This document shows positions 20,269-31,059 of a DNA stretch of 64,000 nt, in pieces. A model generated the notes under the pieces. It made no database searches. It was not told the origin of the DNA and was given only the letters and a program-made list of their open reading frames with translations. Source of the DNA: Malachius bipustulatus (Eukaryota > Arthropoda > Insecta > Coleoptera > Melyridae); NCBI GenBank assembly GCA_910589415.1, contig OU342630.1, positions 24,399,867 through 24,463,866 on the forward strand, in the 5' to 3' direction. A program made the translations under genes and the position numbers. The first letter of the stretch is position 1. Every line of letters begins with the position of its first letter.

Positions 20269-21174
20269 GGAACACCTGTATATATTACAAGTATATTTAC
20301 TCACCGCCACTAAGAATTTACTCGTTCGATGAACGGCGGATATACTCTTATCAGACTTGTCTGGTTGGTTGTTTTTTCAACGTGGACATCGACTAACATT
20401 GTTGATATTGAAGTTATTGGACAACAAATTTTTATGGATTTTGAGACGTATCTGCGCACTAACTAATTCTCGTCAAACTCTCGCCTTCCTATAAAATTTA
20501 TGCCTTCCTTAACTTACAATAACTTGCAAGAAGCTTTAAGCCATAAACAAAATCTTACAAGAATTAGCCACTTCAGATTTGGAAGTTCCTGCAGACTAAT
20601 AATTGCTGGATATTTCACTTTATATTAGTCCTAAGTTTTATTCTCTCTAAACAAGTTACCACCAAATTATCAGAATACTCACTCAAGTAATAAGTATTTA
20701 GAAAGTTTTGAAAGTCCTTAAAAACTATCTACTTGAAAGATTGATATTTTTGAAATTTCCTTTGAAAAACAAATTTGACTACAAGATTAAATTAGAGAGA
20801 CCTATTTGCTATATTTCTTGTATAAGTTTGACTTCATATAAATGGAAAGCAGTTCCAAGTTCAAATGTCTTAGGTATGTGGTGAAGTTGAAGTACTAATT
20901 ATTCATACAGAGAAGGGTGTCCAAAAACTAGTTCGTGAGTAGTTTCAAGGATATCAATTCCATCTTACTACAGATGGTATTGGCTGGTTAATAAATTTAA
21001 AGCTAGTGTGTGTCCAATATTATTATGTTTGTCGTTTTGCTAATAGTTAACTGTTATGTTAAAAAGTTATGTTAAAATTAATTTTTAATACTGTCGAACT
21101 GTCTGCCCTTCTATTTTTTAGCAGCATTTTATTTTTTCTATATAGGTGTCACTTATTTCAGAGAACACTATGAG
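20269..21174. other. Spacer without recognisable feature
   Basis: AT-rich DNA with no long ORF and no repeat I could match elsewhere in the window. Confidence 0.4.
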
Positions 21175-21470
21175 TATCTCGTAAACGCAAAGAGCTACAG
21201 GGTCGGTTTAAATTATAGAAAAGATGCCCTATTTTGTGGCAATCTCGAAATTCTCAAGACATTCAAGATATCTGTGGCCGTTCCTGAAATATCCTGAACA
21301 ACTGAAATATGGAGATTTCTTATTTCGTTCATATCTTTTGTGTTATTAGAAATTAATAAATAGGTTTTTGCAGACTTACATAAGGCGCCAAGAGCTATCC
21401 GTCTGACATTTCAAAAATTTTAAAGCCGACTAGATCACAGAGTTTTCAGAGTCAGCTTTTCTTATTATTT
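21175..21470 (+). repeat. Single arm of the 1509-2510 foldback family
   Basis: Long blocks match the left arm at 1550-1840 in the same order: TACAGGGTCGGTT, AGATATCTGTG.CCGTTCCTGAAATATCCTGA, GCCAAGAGCTATCC-type and TTTTCAGAGTCA. The second arm is absent. Confidence 0.7.
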
Positions 21471-22570
21471 ATTTTTGTTATTAAAGAGGCGCGTATAGTC
21501 CATGAGTAAGCAAAGCTTTTCTTAAGCTATTTTCAGAAGAAGATTCCATCATGTCTCACAGATTTTAGTTTGATAACAATATTAGGTCAACATCAACATG
21601 GTTGCCCAAGTCGCTGTCCAAACCGACACGGCGACGTAGCCGGCGAGCACGGAGTTCGAAACTCATTCCCAGCTGTGTATGATGAAACCCAGTCTCTGCC
21701 TGGCACAGTTTACAAATTAATGTTCATCGTCAGATCTCTACGGATGTGAATTTAACAGTTTCCTCAAACTCGAATTCAAATCTGAGACTACCTAAATTGA
21801 TTTGGAAACCTTTCTACAGACATTCCAAGGAATCGACTGCTACGCCTAGTAAATACTGAAAAATCACAATAAAAAAATTATTTAACTCACAAATTTTATA
21901 AAAAATTGAACTTAGACTAATGAGCATTGCTCTACCTTTACAAACTGATTCAAACCTTGTAAATTTATGAACGAAAGTTATTTTAAAGTTTTGAGGTTAA
22001 ATACTCTTCGGTATACAATTATAAAAATTAACTTAAGGCTCCAGAGTTTCCGACTTTTTAAGTCGGTAAAAAAACTAACATTTAAAAATAAAAGTGTATA
22101 GTATCGACGCAAGAAGTTCATTTGCGTTTTAAAGTTCACGGTTTAATACTATTTTAGCAAATGCTCTTCAGCTAAACGTAAACAATCTTTCATTAAAGTC
22201 GATTAATCTAACATGATGAAGTCACTTTTTTCGTTATTACTCCTTCAGATTCTCTATATTACAGGTCTCCTAAATTGGTTTTCCTATTGGCGGTGTAATT
22301 TACTAAGGACTACTTCAGCATGCAAATTTAATAACAGTAGCGAACTTTGTCAATTCGTCATTGCGGAAATTACTGAAATTCCCCATGAGAATAGAATAAT
22401 GTAAGTAAGATTATATCGAAGATACTACGTGACGATGAGCCGAGAGTTACAAAAGAAATTTCCGCGGAACACCCACCAGAAAAAAAGCGTTCGTTCTACC
22501 ATCCTTAGCTCCTGTGTTTCAAGTAGACGTCATACAGCTTGCCTTTTATCCAAATGAGGGCAATATTAGA
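21471..22570. other. Spacer without recognisable gene
   Basis: A GC-richer patch near 21600-21680 contains GTTCGAAAC, which resembles a tRNA B box, but no cloverleaf fits. A 63-codon ORF at 22213-22404 has a hydrophobic start but no other support. At 22455-22500, AAGAAATTTCCGCGGAACAC.CACCAGAAAAAA resembles 17430-17480. Confidence 0.35.
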
Positions 22571-23762
22571 AAGGGTGTCCCAATATTCCATGCACATGGA
22601 GCAACCACAGATTACTGAGGTAAAAAAAAGTCGCTCGGACCAAACTTATCTCTATACCAAAATGCTTCGTTTGTCCGTTAGAGGCCTTCAAAGTCTTTTG
22701 AAAACTTTAGTTGTTTTGAAATAGCGCAAAGTCGACTGATTCAAATTCGATGAAATTTGGTAGGTAAATTTCTTATTAAAAGTACTAATTTCTGATGTAC
22801 ATGATAATTTGACGGAAACCCGGAAAGCGGTGAAACTACCCCTACCCTCCATTTAAATCGATCGTAATTGTTGATAGGGTAGCAGGAACGCGGTTCATGT
22901 TTTTTTGTTTGAAAGATACATCGTTTTAGTCTATTTTTGGTCTCTTACAAAAATCTGTATCTTTCCGAGGTGCTATGTGATAAAATAAATTAGTCGATGG
23001 TACCTAACCAAAATTTTATTTCATTCTTTTAATTTGAAATCAAATTTTCAATTTTCAGGTGATTATTTGATCTAATCTCATAAAAGATGCTCTATGTGGG
23101 CGTCGGCTTGGACCCTAGAAAGTTCCACCCCGCGCAAAAAAAATATTTGAACTCTTCTTGGAACCTCGTCGTTTTGCAAACTGTTTACTGCGTTTGAAAA
23201 AAACCGTTTGCAAGCACCTGAAAAAAAAACGAACCATACTAAACATCTTTTATGAGATTAGATCAAATAATCACCTGACAATTGAAAATTTGATTTCAAA
23301 TTAAAAGAATGAAATAAAATTTTGGTAAGGTACCATCGATTAATTTATTTCATCACATAGCACCTCGGAAAGATACAGATTTTTGTAGGAGACCAAAAAT
23401 GGGCTAAAACGATGTATGTTTCAAACAAAAAACATGAACAGCATTCCTGCTACCCTATCAATAATTACGATCGATTTTAATGGAGGGTAAGGGTAGTTTC
23501 ACCCCTTCCCGGATTTCCCTCAAATTATCATGTACATCAAAAATTAGTACTTTTAATACTAAATTTACCTACCAAATTTCATCGAATTGGAATCAGCCGA
23601 CTTTCAGCTATTTCAAAAAAACTAAACTTTTGAAAAGACTTTGAAGCCCTCTAACGGACAAACGAAGCATTTTGGTATAGAGATAAGTTTGGTCCGAGCG
23701 ACTTTTTTTTACGTCAGTAATCTGTGGTTGCTCCATGTCCATGGAATATTGGGACACCCTGT
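22571..23762. repeat. 1.2-kb foldback element (AGGGTGTCCCAATATTCC termini)
   Basis: The left end AGGGTGTCCCAATATTCCATG is mirrored by ATGGAATATTGGGACACCCT. Arms of about 500 bp match block by block, for example GATTACTGAG.TAAAAAAAAGTCGCTCGG and GATCTAATCTCATAAAAGATG. The spacer is about 150 bp near 23100-23250. The ORFs at 22539-22724 and 23641-23916 are by-products of the arms. Confidence 0.85.
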
Positions 23763-23774
23763 ATGTAATATGAC

Positions 23775-24175
23775 ATCACATATTATAGCTTGCCTTATAT
23801 TATCAACAACAGTTTTCAAAGTGGCATCTATCCGAAGGCTTCGAGAGCATCAAAAATTGTTCCAATCTTCAAAAAGAAAGGAAATTCACAACATAGAGAA
23901 TCCGGCTGACCAATAATACAAATCAATAATATAATACAATCAAAACAAGAGGTCATGTTGGTCAAATGCTCGTCCATTCTTTTTTAAATCGCATCTTAGT
24001 GCATTTTTGAACCAAATAAATTACCAACTAAATACCAAAATAAGCTTAGGAAGGCTTAAAACCCAGCCTTTGCCATAATGTTCATGTTTATTTATGAAAA
24101 ACTACATGACAAGAAACTGATTGCAGACCTATTCTTTGATTTTAGTAGAGCCTTATTCGAATCCATAGATATATA
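23775..24175 (+). pseudogene. LINE reverse-transcriptase fragment (Jockey/CR1-like)
   Basis: Plus-strand frames give LINNSFQSGIYPK followed by SKIVPIFKKKGN near 23795-23885, matching the fingers of Jockey/CR1-type RTs. Further on, IYEKLHDKKLIADLFFDFSR near 24095-24150 matches the segment leading into the first catalytic Asp. Frames change between these blocks and stops intervene. The fragment starts just after a foldback and ends near 24175; the YxDD region is missing. Confidence 0.65.
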
Positions 24176-24439
24176 TATATTGTGAAAAAGTCCACGATAT
24201 TGGACTATAAGAGATGACAGTAGCAATTTGGTTGGATGGATTCCTACTTCTAGTAATCGTTAAAAACATTATACAGAAGTTGATGGTGTTGGGGCGATAG
24301 CCTATAGCTGGTAGAGGAGTACAGTTCTCAAGATTCGTGCCTGGATTCTGGATTCTTAGGAGGGCAGAACAAGGCCACTGCACCAAGGCCAAATATGGCC
24401 CATATGGCCCTTTCCCTGGTGGCCTTACACCATAAGCAG
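24176..24439 (-). other. Probable 3' end region of the minus-strand LINE
   Basis: Moderately GC-rich sequence continuing from the LINE at 24440-25860; a 79-codon minus ORF shows no domain. Confidence 0.3.
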
Positions 24440-25860
24440 TCCCAAGATCAGAAAGAACTGAACCAGAGCGCCTAGACAGGCTCCAGAGAGGTCATTGAGG
24501 CTTGGCTGATGTGAGCCAAGCATAGATCTATACGGAGGTTGTAGAGTGAAGGACAGCGGAACAGGATATGTTCCACAGTCTGTTCCTCTTCATGGCGTTC
24601 CCTGCAAAATGGGTGAGGGTTAGTTTCCATCGTGTAGAGATGTTTCTTTAGTCCGTAGTGCCTGGTGTAAATGCCAATGACTAGTTTAAGTGTTGGTAAG
24701 GATATTCGCAGCCAATATTTGGTAAGTTTGTCTGGTGGTACCGGTTTAATTTGTTTAGAAAAGTAGCCAGTGTGGGAATTTTGCCAGCTTCGTACATGTT
24801 CCTCCATACTATCCTTAATTATTAAGTAGAGGTCGCGTAGTGCCAGCGGAACCGCAGGCTCGGGCGCGGAGGGAGATCTGGATTCCTCTCGAGCTAGACG
24901 ATCTTTGACGTCGTTCGCGCATAAGCTGTTTTCCATTGCACAGTGTGCGATCGCTATCAGTTCTGTTTGAAGAATAGTAGGTTATGTACCCAATGGAATC
25001 GTTAGGACATGTCCAGGGCCTTGGAGTAAATTCCGCATCCTGATCCTGAACTAGATTTATTAGCCCCATACGTGTTATATTAACGCGTCCGTCCGGAGGC
25101 ACCTCTGTGTTATTACGTACTTCTTATTGAAGATGAGGATGGGTATAATGGGTCAGTCGTTACCGTGAGGATAGGCGATCTTGCGAATATTTCCCTCAGT
25201 GAGGAGCCGTGTTGGTCCATCCACTTATATCCATTGAGATGACTGCCTTAGGGCAGTCCTCAGCGCCGTTTCCTTGGAAAATATGTCAGGGGTAACAGAC
25301 CGAGGACCAGTTCCATGGCCGCGGTCAAGAGAATGACCCTTGTTTTCTATGGATTGACAGCCAGGGTGTTCTCTTCGCATCATTTTTTTTTCTGTGCGGA
25401 GTGCAGCTTGCATCCTCTCACAGAATATGTTTTCGTATTTGCCAAAAAATATCAGAATGAAAATGTCATCCTCATAGCCGATGGTAAGAAGATTTTAATC
25501 GTTGAGACTGATTATCAGATCATCCACCAGGGCTATCCAGAGCAGCGGAGAGAGTATTCCTCCTGCGGACAGCCTCGCGTGACCATGGCAGATTTTCGGG
25601 TCGTATCTTCACCATCTATGGTTACTGACTTCAGTCTCAACATGCTGTCTATCCCTCTTATGATGGTTTTAGGAACAGAATGACGGCTCAGTGAGAGCGC
25701 TATTGATTTGAAGGTGGACTTGTCAAAGGTCTCCTCAATGTCTAAAGACATCCCAAGGGTGGTTTCTTCTTGATCTAGCGATCTATCTATGCTGCAGACC
25801 ACTTGATGTACTGCACATTCAGTGCACCTGCCAGTTAGTAATGAAGGCGTGTGGGTTTGG
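24440..25860 (-). pseudogene. Non-LTR retrotransposon relic (RT plus C-terminal domain)
   Basis: Read on the minus strand, RT motifs come first: MSLDIEETFDKSTFKS and MVTRGCPQEE near 25560-25780, where intact relatives have D-I-E-G-A-F-D and R-G-C-P-Q-G-G. Then a segment near 25225-25413 precedes the C-terminal region. That region (24472-24936) ends with an HPFCRERHEEEQTVEHILFR zinc-knuckle-like motif, typical of the RNase H/C-terminal end of I/Jockey/R1-type LINEs. Several frameshifts separate the parts. A scrap of the same family lies at 5440-5722. Confidence 0.7.
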
Positions 25861-26210
25861 GTGGATCGATAATTTGATTCATCCTAAATTTGTCTGTCGC
25901 CTAGACTCTCCAATCTCTCTCAGATTACTGCCTATGTGTCACCCTTTTCAACAATTTTATTAATAATTTATCAGAATGCCTAGAATTCATTTTTTTGCTG
26001 AAGATACAATTATTATTGTTGTTATATCTGCAGATGATCTCAAAACTATCTTATAGAAAGCAACACCAAGTTTCCAAATATTTACATATGAGAAAAACAC
26101 TCTTGGCTATATAATTTTAGCCAAAAATATATTATTTTATTGCGAATAACCACGACAATTTTAAATGTCAACAGCAATACAGATTTCTAACATACAAATT
26201 TCTTGGTTTA
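25861..26210. other. Spacer without recognisable feature
   Basis: AT-rich DNA between the LINE relic and a foldback. Nothing recognised. Confidence 0.4.
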
Positions 26211-27091
26211 TACAGGGTGGCCCAGACTTATTGACCAAATCATATTATGTCATAGACAAGTTGATATAATCGAACCGAACCAACGGAATATTATTATAAT
26301 TTTCAAAGCTCTGTTATGAAAACAACTCCCACTTCAACATCCCTTAAGTTACAGCTCACATTCTTAAAAAAGTAACAGCACCCTTGATATTATATTTTCA
26401 TAATTCCAGACAAGTATTTCATTCTCTATTCATACGTTTTTACAAATTCAAAATTGGTTCTGAAATAACCTCTGAAATAACCAAGAATAGTACGTTAAGG
26501 TGGTCATGACTTTTTATCTGAATTTTCTCTGAATGACTTTAGCTGTCAAAATTTATCAATAATTTGGTCATAGTTTGTTTTTAATAGGCAGGTGATAGTC
26601 ATTATTATAACTGAAGTCCAAACAATTAATAGTTCTGTTTTATGGGGAAATTTTAAAATATGATACAATAACCAAAGCATTTTATCATGATAGTAATGAT
26701 CATAAAACCTATAAAGTCTATAAATAACCTGAAAATGACTAAGTTATTAATAAATTTTGACAGCAAAAGTAATTCTCAGAAACTTCAGATAAAACGTAAT
26801 GACCTTGATTAAGCTTTTCTTGGTTATTTCTGAATCAATTTTAAATCTGAAAAAACAGTTGAAGAGAAAATTGAATTTCTTTTCAACACATGTAAATATC
26901 TGAAGGGTGCTGTTCAGTTTTTTAAGCGAGTGGCTGTAACTTACGGGATGTTGCAGTGGGGGTTGTTTGTTTTCATGCTGTCATGTTATAGAGCTTTAAA
27001 AAGTATAATAAGATCCCCTTTATTCAGTTCGATTATCTCAATATTTGTATGAGATATGGTCAGGTCAGTTAAGTTTGGTACACCTTGTATA
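26211..27091. repeat. Foldback element (ACAGGGTGGCCC termini)
   Basis: The left end TACAGGGTGGCCCAGACTTA is mirrored by the right end, which finishes TACACCTTGTA. Paired inner blocks include AACATCCCTTAAGTTACAG/CTGTAACTTACGGGATGTT and CAAAATTTATCAATAA/TTATTAATAAATTTTG. Arms of about 400 bp, diverged. Non-coding. Confidence 0.75.
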
Positions 27092-27938
27092 TACAGTGTG
27101 TGTCACAGGCATGGTACACCTCCTTTTTTTTTCTTTTTTTTTTGAGATAATTTGTTGAAATTTGGTACGTCGCATATTCTCGATAGAGAGCACTTTTTAG
27201 CAGAAAATTTAATTTTTTTCCACATCCGGTTTTTCCGAAAATGTTTCCAACTTTTTATTTTTAAATGGGGCACCCTATATATTATTATATTTTTGGATTC
27301 TATACATTTGTACAAATCCAACAATACCACATAAGTACCATTTTAAATATCAAATTTGTTTTTATTTAATTTTTTATTTCTCAATTATAGTGTGCCATGA
27401 CTTCAGTTGTGTCGTCACAGATGCAAAATGGGTACACCAAAATGTCCCTTATTAAGAGTACTAATAGATGGTACCTCGGTACCAATATGGTACCATTGGA
27501 AAAAATTAATCCCGCTCAAAAAATCATTCCGGTGCGCATAATTTATCCATAAATCACTTAATTCAGTACTTTGAACAAAAATTCGATTTTTCTAGCATTA
27601 GATGGTTCAATTGGAGTGAAACGAAATAGTCATGGCACACTATAATTGAGAAATAAAAAATTAAATAAAAACAAATTTGACATTTAAAATGATACTTATG
27701 TGGTATTGTTGGATTCGCACAAATGTATAGAATCCAAATATATAATAATATATAGGCTGTCCCATTTAAAAATAAAAAGTTGGTAACATTTCCGGAAAAC
27801 CGGATGTGGGAAAAAATTCAATTTTCTGCTAAAAAGTGCTCTCTATTGAGAATATTCGACGTACCAAATTTCAAAAAATTATCTCAAAAAATAAAGAAAA
27901 AAAAGGGGGTGTACCATGCCTGTGACACACACTGTATA
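27092..27938. repeat. Foldback element (ACAGTGTGTGTCAC termini)
   Basis: The left end ACAGTGTGTGTCACAGGCAT is mirrored by ATGCCTGTGACACACACTGT. Long arms pair block by block, including CTCGATAGAGAGCACTTTTT and TAGTGTGCCATGACT. It abuts the preceding foldback directly, both bordered by TATA. Confidence 0.85.
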
Positions 27939-28706
27939 TGTGGACAGTAAGCTTACTTGGTATGAGGACAAAGGACAAGAAAGCTCAGCTCGACACGTTA
28001 TGTACTTACTTAGAAATCTGAGATCCAGTATCTTAAGGAAGTGCTGAAAACGGCATACTCGGGATTATTTCAGTTGAGAGTGAGCTATGTAATAGTATTT
28101 TACAACAACTACAACAAATATTAAAATAGTCTTCCATTTTGAAATCAATACATTCTCACCCTTGTTGTTGGTTATTAACGAGTCCACATTCGGCAATGAC
28201 GAGTTCTGTAAATGTTGTTTTTAAGGTAACCCCAAGATCCCAAGAAAAGTCACAACAAGGATAAGGTACGTGCTAAATCGGGAGATCTCGCCGGCCAGTT
28301 AAGAGTACCACGGCGATAAGCACGCGTCCCGGATTAGAATAACTATTATTATTCGTTGACAATATTTTCAGGGAAACGTTTATTAGTAATTAAAAATGTT
28401 TGTTTTGACATTAACAAAATTATTCGAATTAGGCATGTCATGGTCGCTCACACTTTTAATTTTGAAAATGTTTAAGTTATTCTGTCATGATAAAAAAACT
28501 GTCAATTATTAAGTATTTGGTATTGGCATGCTCATAAAACAATTCTCTTTCTATAGACACCATTGCCGTTCTTGTATATGTATACTGAGAAATAAACTGC
28601 AATTATGTGATTTCCCATGCTAGTCGCCTATGTTCAGCTTTGAAACTTGTCACACGGTATAGGACAAACTTTGTAGAAACCTGAAAATTAGATGCAACGA
28701 ACACCT
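27939..28706. other. Spacer without recognisable feature
   Basis: No ORF or repeat of note. The sequence is ordinary AT-rich DNA. Confidence 0.4.
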
Positions 28707-28945
28707 AGGGTCAGTTGCACAAACGTTAATTAAATATTTGTCAGATAATTACTGATTTCAAATTGCAAATTTTCAAGACAGGGTGAATATTTTGAATGAT
28801 CTTTTTTTTATCAGTAATTAACCTTTCTAAAAAGGAGTAGAATTTATTTCCAGTAATATCGGACCAACATTTTGATAATACAGAGTATTTTAAAATCAGT
28901 AATTATCTGGCAGATCTGTAATTAACGTTTGTGCAACCGAACCCT
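28707..28945. repeat. MITE with AGGGT..GGTTGCACAAACGTTAAT ends, copy 1
   Basis: 239 bp. The left end GTTGCACAAACGTTAATTA and the right end TAATTAACGTTTGTGCAAC are inverted. Subterminal ATTACTGATTT and AAATCAGTAATTAT also pair. A second copy lies near 49865-50096 in the opposite orientation. Confidence 0.7.
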
Positions 28946-29398
28946 AAACTCTTATAGACTCAAACATCCAGAAAGATCGAATTTTGCAAAACGCCTTATA
29001 GAAATCAATGACCCTCTAACAGCAAAAATAAAGTTGAATTATTTCATCACTGTGATCATTATTTTGAATTAAATAATCTACAGAGATTTACATGATCAAC
29101 CACAGTAATCAATGAACAGCTAGACACATATAGTTCTCCACTATAGTTGATTTTCTTCTTGATATCAACAACTAGGAAGATTCTGGAGAAATTATATTTA
29201 TGATCTAGTTAGTTCTGTTTAAATTCATTTAAATCTAGTTACTTGTTTTATGATCACTTAGGTTACCGTACTGTTGCTATGTTACTAAATCGATCATTTT
29301 ATTTATCCACATATGTCTGAAGATGCTAATTTAAAAATAGCGAAACACGTGTAACATTTATATTATTCCATCAGTATACAGTAGAATTTTTTTTAAAC
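28946..29398. other. Spacer without recognisable feature
   Basis: AT-rich DNA with no supported feature. Confidence 0.4.
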
Positions 29399-29401
29399 TT
29401 A

Positions 29402-29608
29402 CAGCGGGTATTATAAAGGCTCATTAAGTTAACGGGCAGATTTCTGTGGCCATTTCTGAAGAAGGCATAGAGTCTAAGTGGAATTTTTTTAAATTTATGT
29501 ATTCATGACATGAAAGTTATTACAAAAATGTTAATAAAAGTAACTTGACGTCAATATTAGCTTCAAAAACGAGCACAAAAGCCTAATGTACCTTTAAAAT
29601 ATTGGCTG
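29402..29608 (+). mobile_element. PIF/Harbinger-like MITE, copy 2
   Basis: 207 bp from CAGCGGGTATTATAAAGG to a right end ..TTGGCTG, flanked by TTA at 29399-29401 and 29609-29611. It matches 4053-4271 in the opposite orientation across its length (GAAGAAGGCAT, ATTCATGACATGAAAGT-type blocks). Non-coding. Confidence 0.75.
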
Positions 29609-29611
29609 TTA

Positions 29612-30362
29612 TAGTATTTTATTTATCATCGATCAGCTTTTGATTGGTCCACGAGCTGATAATATTATGAATTTCTAGTAGCTGGATAAGAGCCGGATAT
29701 TAAGAACTATAATAATTCAATACCTACGAATAATAACCTGCATAATTCATCCAAAAAGCTCTAATAATTGGAATATTATTCACTAAGAGTAGAAAAAGAC
29801 AATATTTTAACTATTTTATACCAAGTTAAAGAAATCTTACCAAAAAAGAAATAAAAAATCAATCACAATGATTAAAGGATGATGTAGTGATAAGAAACTT
29901 TATTGTCACAAAAGCAATAACATGATAATAATAATAAATTTTATGAAGGCTTACAAAGTAAATCACAAGACAGAAATTTTTCTCAATGTAGAATTCAAAG
30001 GAATCATCGCATAATTAGCTTACTCAGCTCTGCATGTTTCTTAATACAATCAAGACAGACATCGCATGAAAAAATGTCGCATTTCAATGATACAAGAAAT
30101 AATATACCTACCACATACCATACCACATATACCATCACATACCTAATATACGTAAACATACATAGAGTTACTTATATTGTATGTATATTAAAATAGAGTT
30201 AGTATAATATTTCGATCCGCAACAGATTGTTGTTAAAATTTGAGCTTTTTAACGAACAAATTAACTCGAATTTTCAGAGAATATAAATGGCCCGAAACAA
30301 TATACATATATGTATGTATTTTAAAGAAAATAATGCTGCCTGTATCAATTTGCAAGGCAAGT
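29612..30362. other. Distal upstream region of scrt
   Basis: AT-rich with ATACC/CATA-type simple repeats near 30110-30190. No gene recognised. Confidence 0.4.
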
Positions 30363-30369
30363 GCGCTAT

Positions 30370-30375
30370 CAGCTG
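30370..30375. promoter_or_regulatory. E-box CAGCTG upstream of scrt
   Basis: CAGCTG about 220 bp upstream of the TATA box, at the edge of the GC-rich promoter region. A possible bHLH site. Confidence 0.35.
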
Positions 30376-30462
30376 TCAACCATATTAGAGCCTGAAGCGG
30401 TGGGTCTCTTGGTGGCTCTACTGTTGCTTCCATGGCCATGCCATCCATGCACCCCCATGTCG

Positions 30463-30468
30463 CACCTG
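30463..30468. promoter_or_regulatory. CACCTG, a Snail/Scratch-type site in the scrt promoter
   Basis: CACCTG (CAGGTG on the other strand) is the core bound by Snail/Scratch zinc fingers. It lies about 125 bp upstream of the TATA box, so the gene may repress itself. Inference only. Confidence 0.35.
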
Positions 30469-30591
30469 AAACCTGAAAGCTGAAAGTCCGCCGCTGAAAG
30501 CCGCAATCGATGCGCGCCCTTCCACCGGCAGCGCACAGTGGCATAACGGGTGTTCGCAACCCCGTACGCTCGCTCCCACCACCGATTCCGT

Positions 30592-30599
30592 TATATAAA
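30592..30599 (+). promoter_or_regulatory. TATA box of scrt
   Basis: TATATAAA stands about 240 bp before the scrt start codon at the onset of a GC-rich block. A transcription start would be expected near 30620-30630, where TCTCAAAG could serve as initiator. Confidence 0.55.
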
Positions 30600-30726
30600 A
30601 GCCTAGTAGGGTTAGGGCGCGCTCTCAAAGCACGAGGGGTCTCACTCTAGTCTAGCTCGCTCTCCTGTCTACACTGTCCGTCTGCTTTTCTGCTGGCCTA
30701 GCGTTTCCTTTCCGTTTCGCCTTCCT

Positions 30727-30945
30727 ATGCGTCGCGGCGCCGCGGGTAGATGTTGGCGGTATTGAGGCCGCCGTCGCCGAGGCGGTGACCTGAAGGACGT
30801 CGCCGACGGGACGACCTAGTGCATGCTGCCGCGATGCCGCGTTGCCTCATGGCCAAGAAGTGGAAAGCGTACCCGTGGCCGGATAGAGCCGCCGACCCGC
30901 CGTCGGAGTCCCAGGAGGAAGAAGAAGAGGAGATTGACGTCGTAG
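30727..30945 (+). other. Three upstream ORFs in the scrt leader
   Basis: ATGs at 30727 (stop at 30765), 30750 (stop at 30788) and 30823 (stop at 30945) precede the scrt start if transcription begins near 30625. The third is out of frame and overlaps the first 37 codons of scrt, so leaky scanning or re-initiation would be needed. Confidence 0.5.
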
Positions 30946-31059
30946 GCGACGCGGCGCCGGCGGCTACTTCCTGCTGGGGACCCTCCAGTCCGACGGCCGG
31001 CGCCACGGCGCCCAGTCCGCCTCCAACTAGTCCGCACGGGACTACTATTCTCTATAACG
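30834..31059 (+). CDS. scratch exon 1 (SNAG domain), residues 1-75 and first base of codon 76
   Basis: Start chosen at ATG 30834 because the SNAG repression motif must be N-terminal: MPRCLMAKKWKAYPWPDR follows directly. SNAG motifs of the Snail/Scratch/Gfi1 family recruit co-repressors. A glutamate run (residues 28-33) and a Pro/Ser/Thr-rich segment follow. The exon ends TCTATAACG before GTGAGT, a good splice donor, leaving phase 1. A GTG codon 15 nt upstream is in frame but would bury the SNAG motif. GC content is high, as in the promoter. The protein is a nuclear repressor of the pan-neural Scratch class. Confidence 0.88.

Noticed and set aside
21640..21665. tRNA B-box-like GTTCGAAAC
   Set aside because: No matching A box at the right distance and no cloverleaf pairing; not supported as tRNA or SINE.
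30819..30833. In-frame GTG start 15 nt upstream of the scrt ATG
   Set aside because: It would place five residues before the SNAG motif, which must be N-terminal. The ATG at 30834 is the sensible start.
30233..31037. Long minus-strand ORFs across the scrt promoter and exon 1
   Set aside because: They are shadows of GC-rich DNA opposite a well-supported exon and lack recognisable domains.
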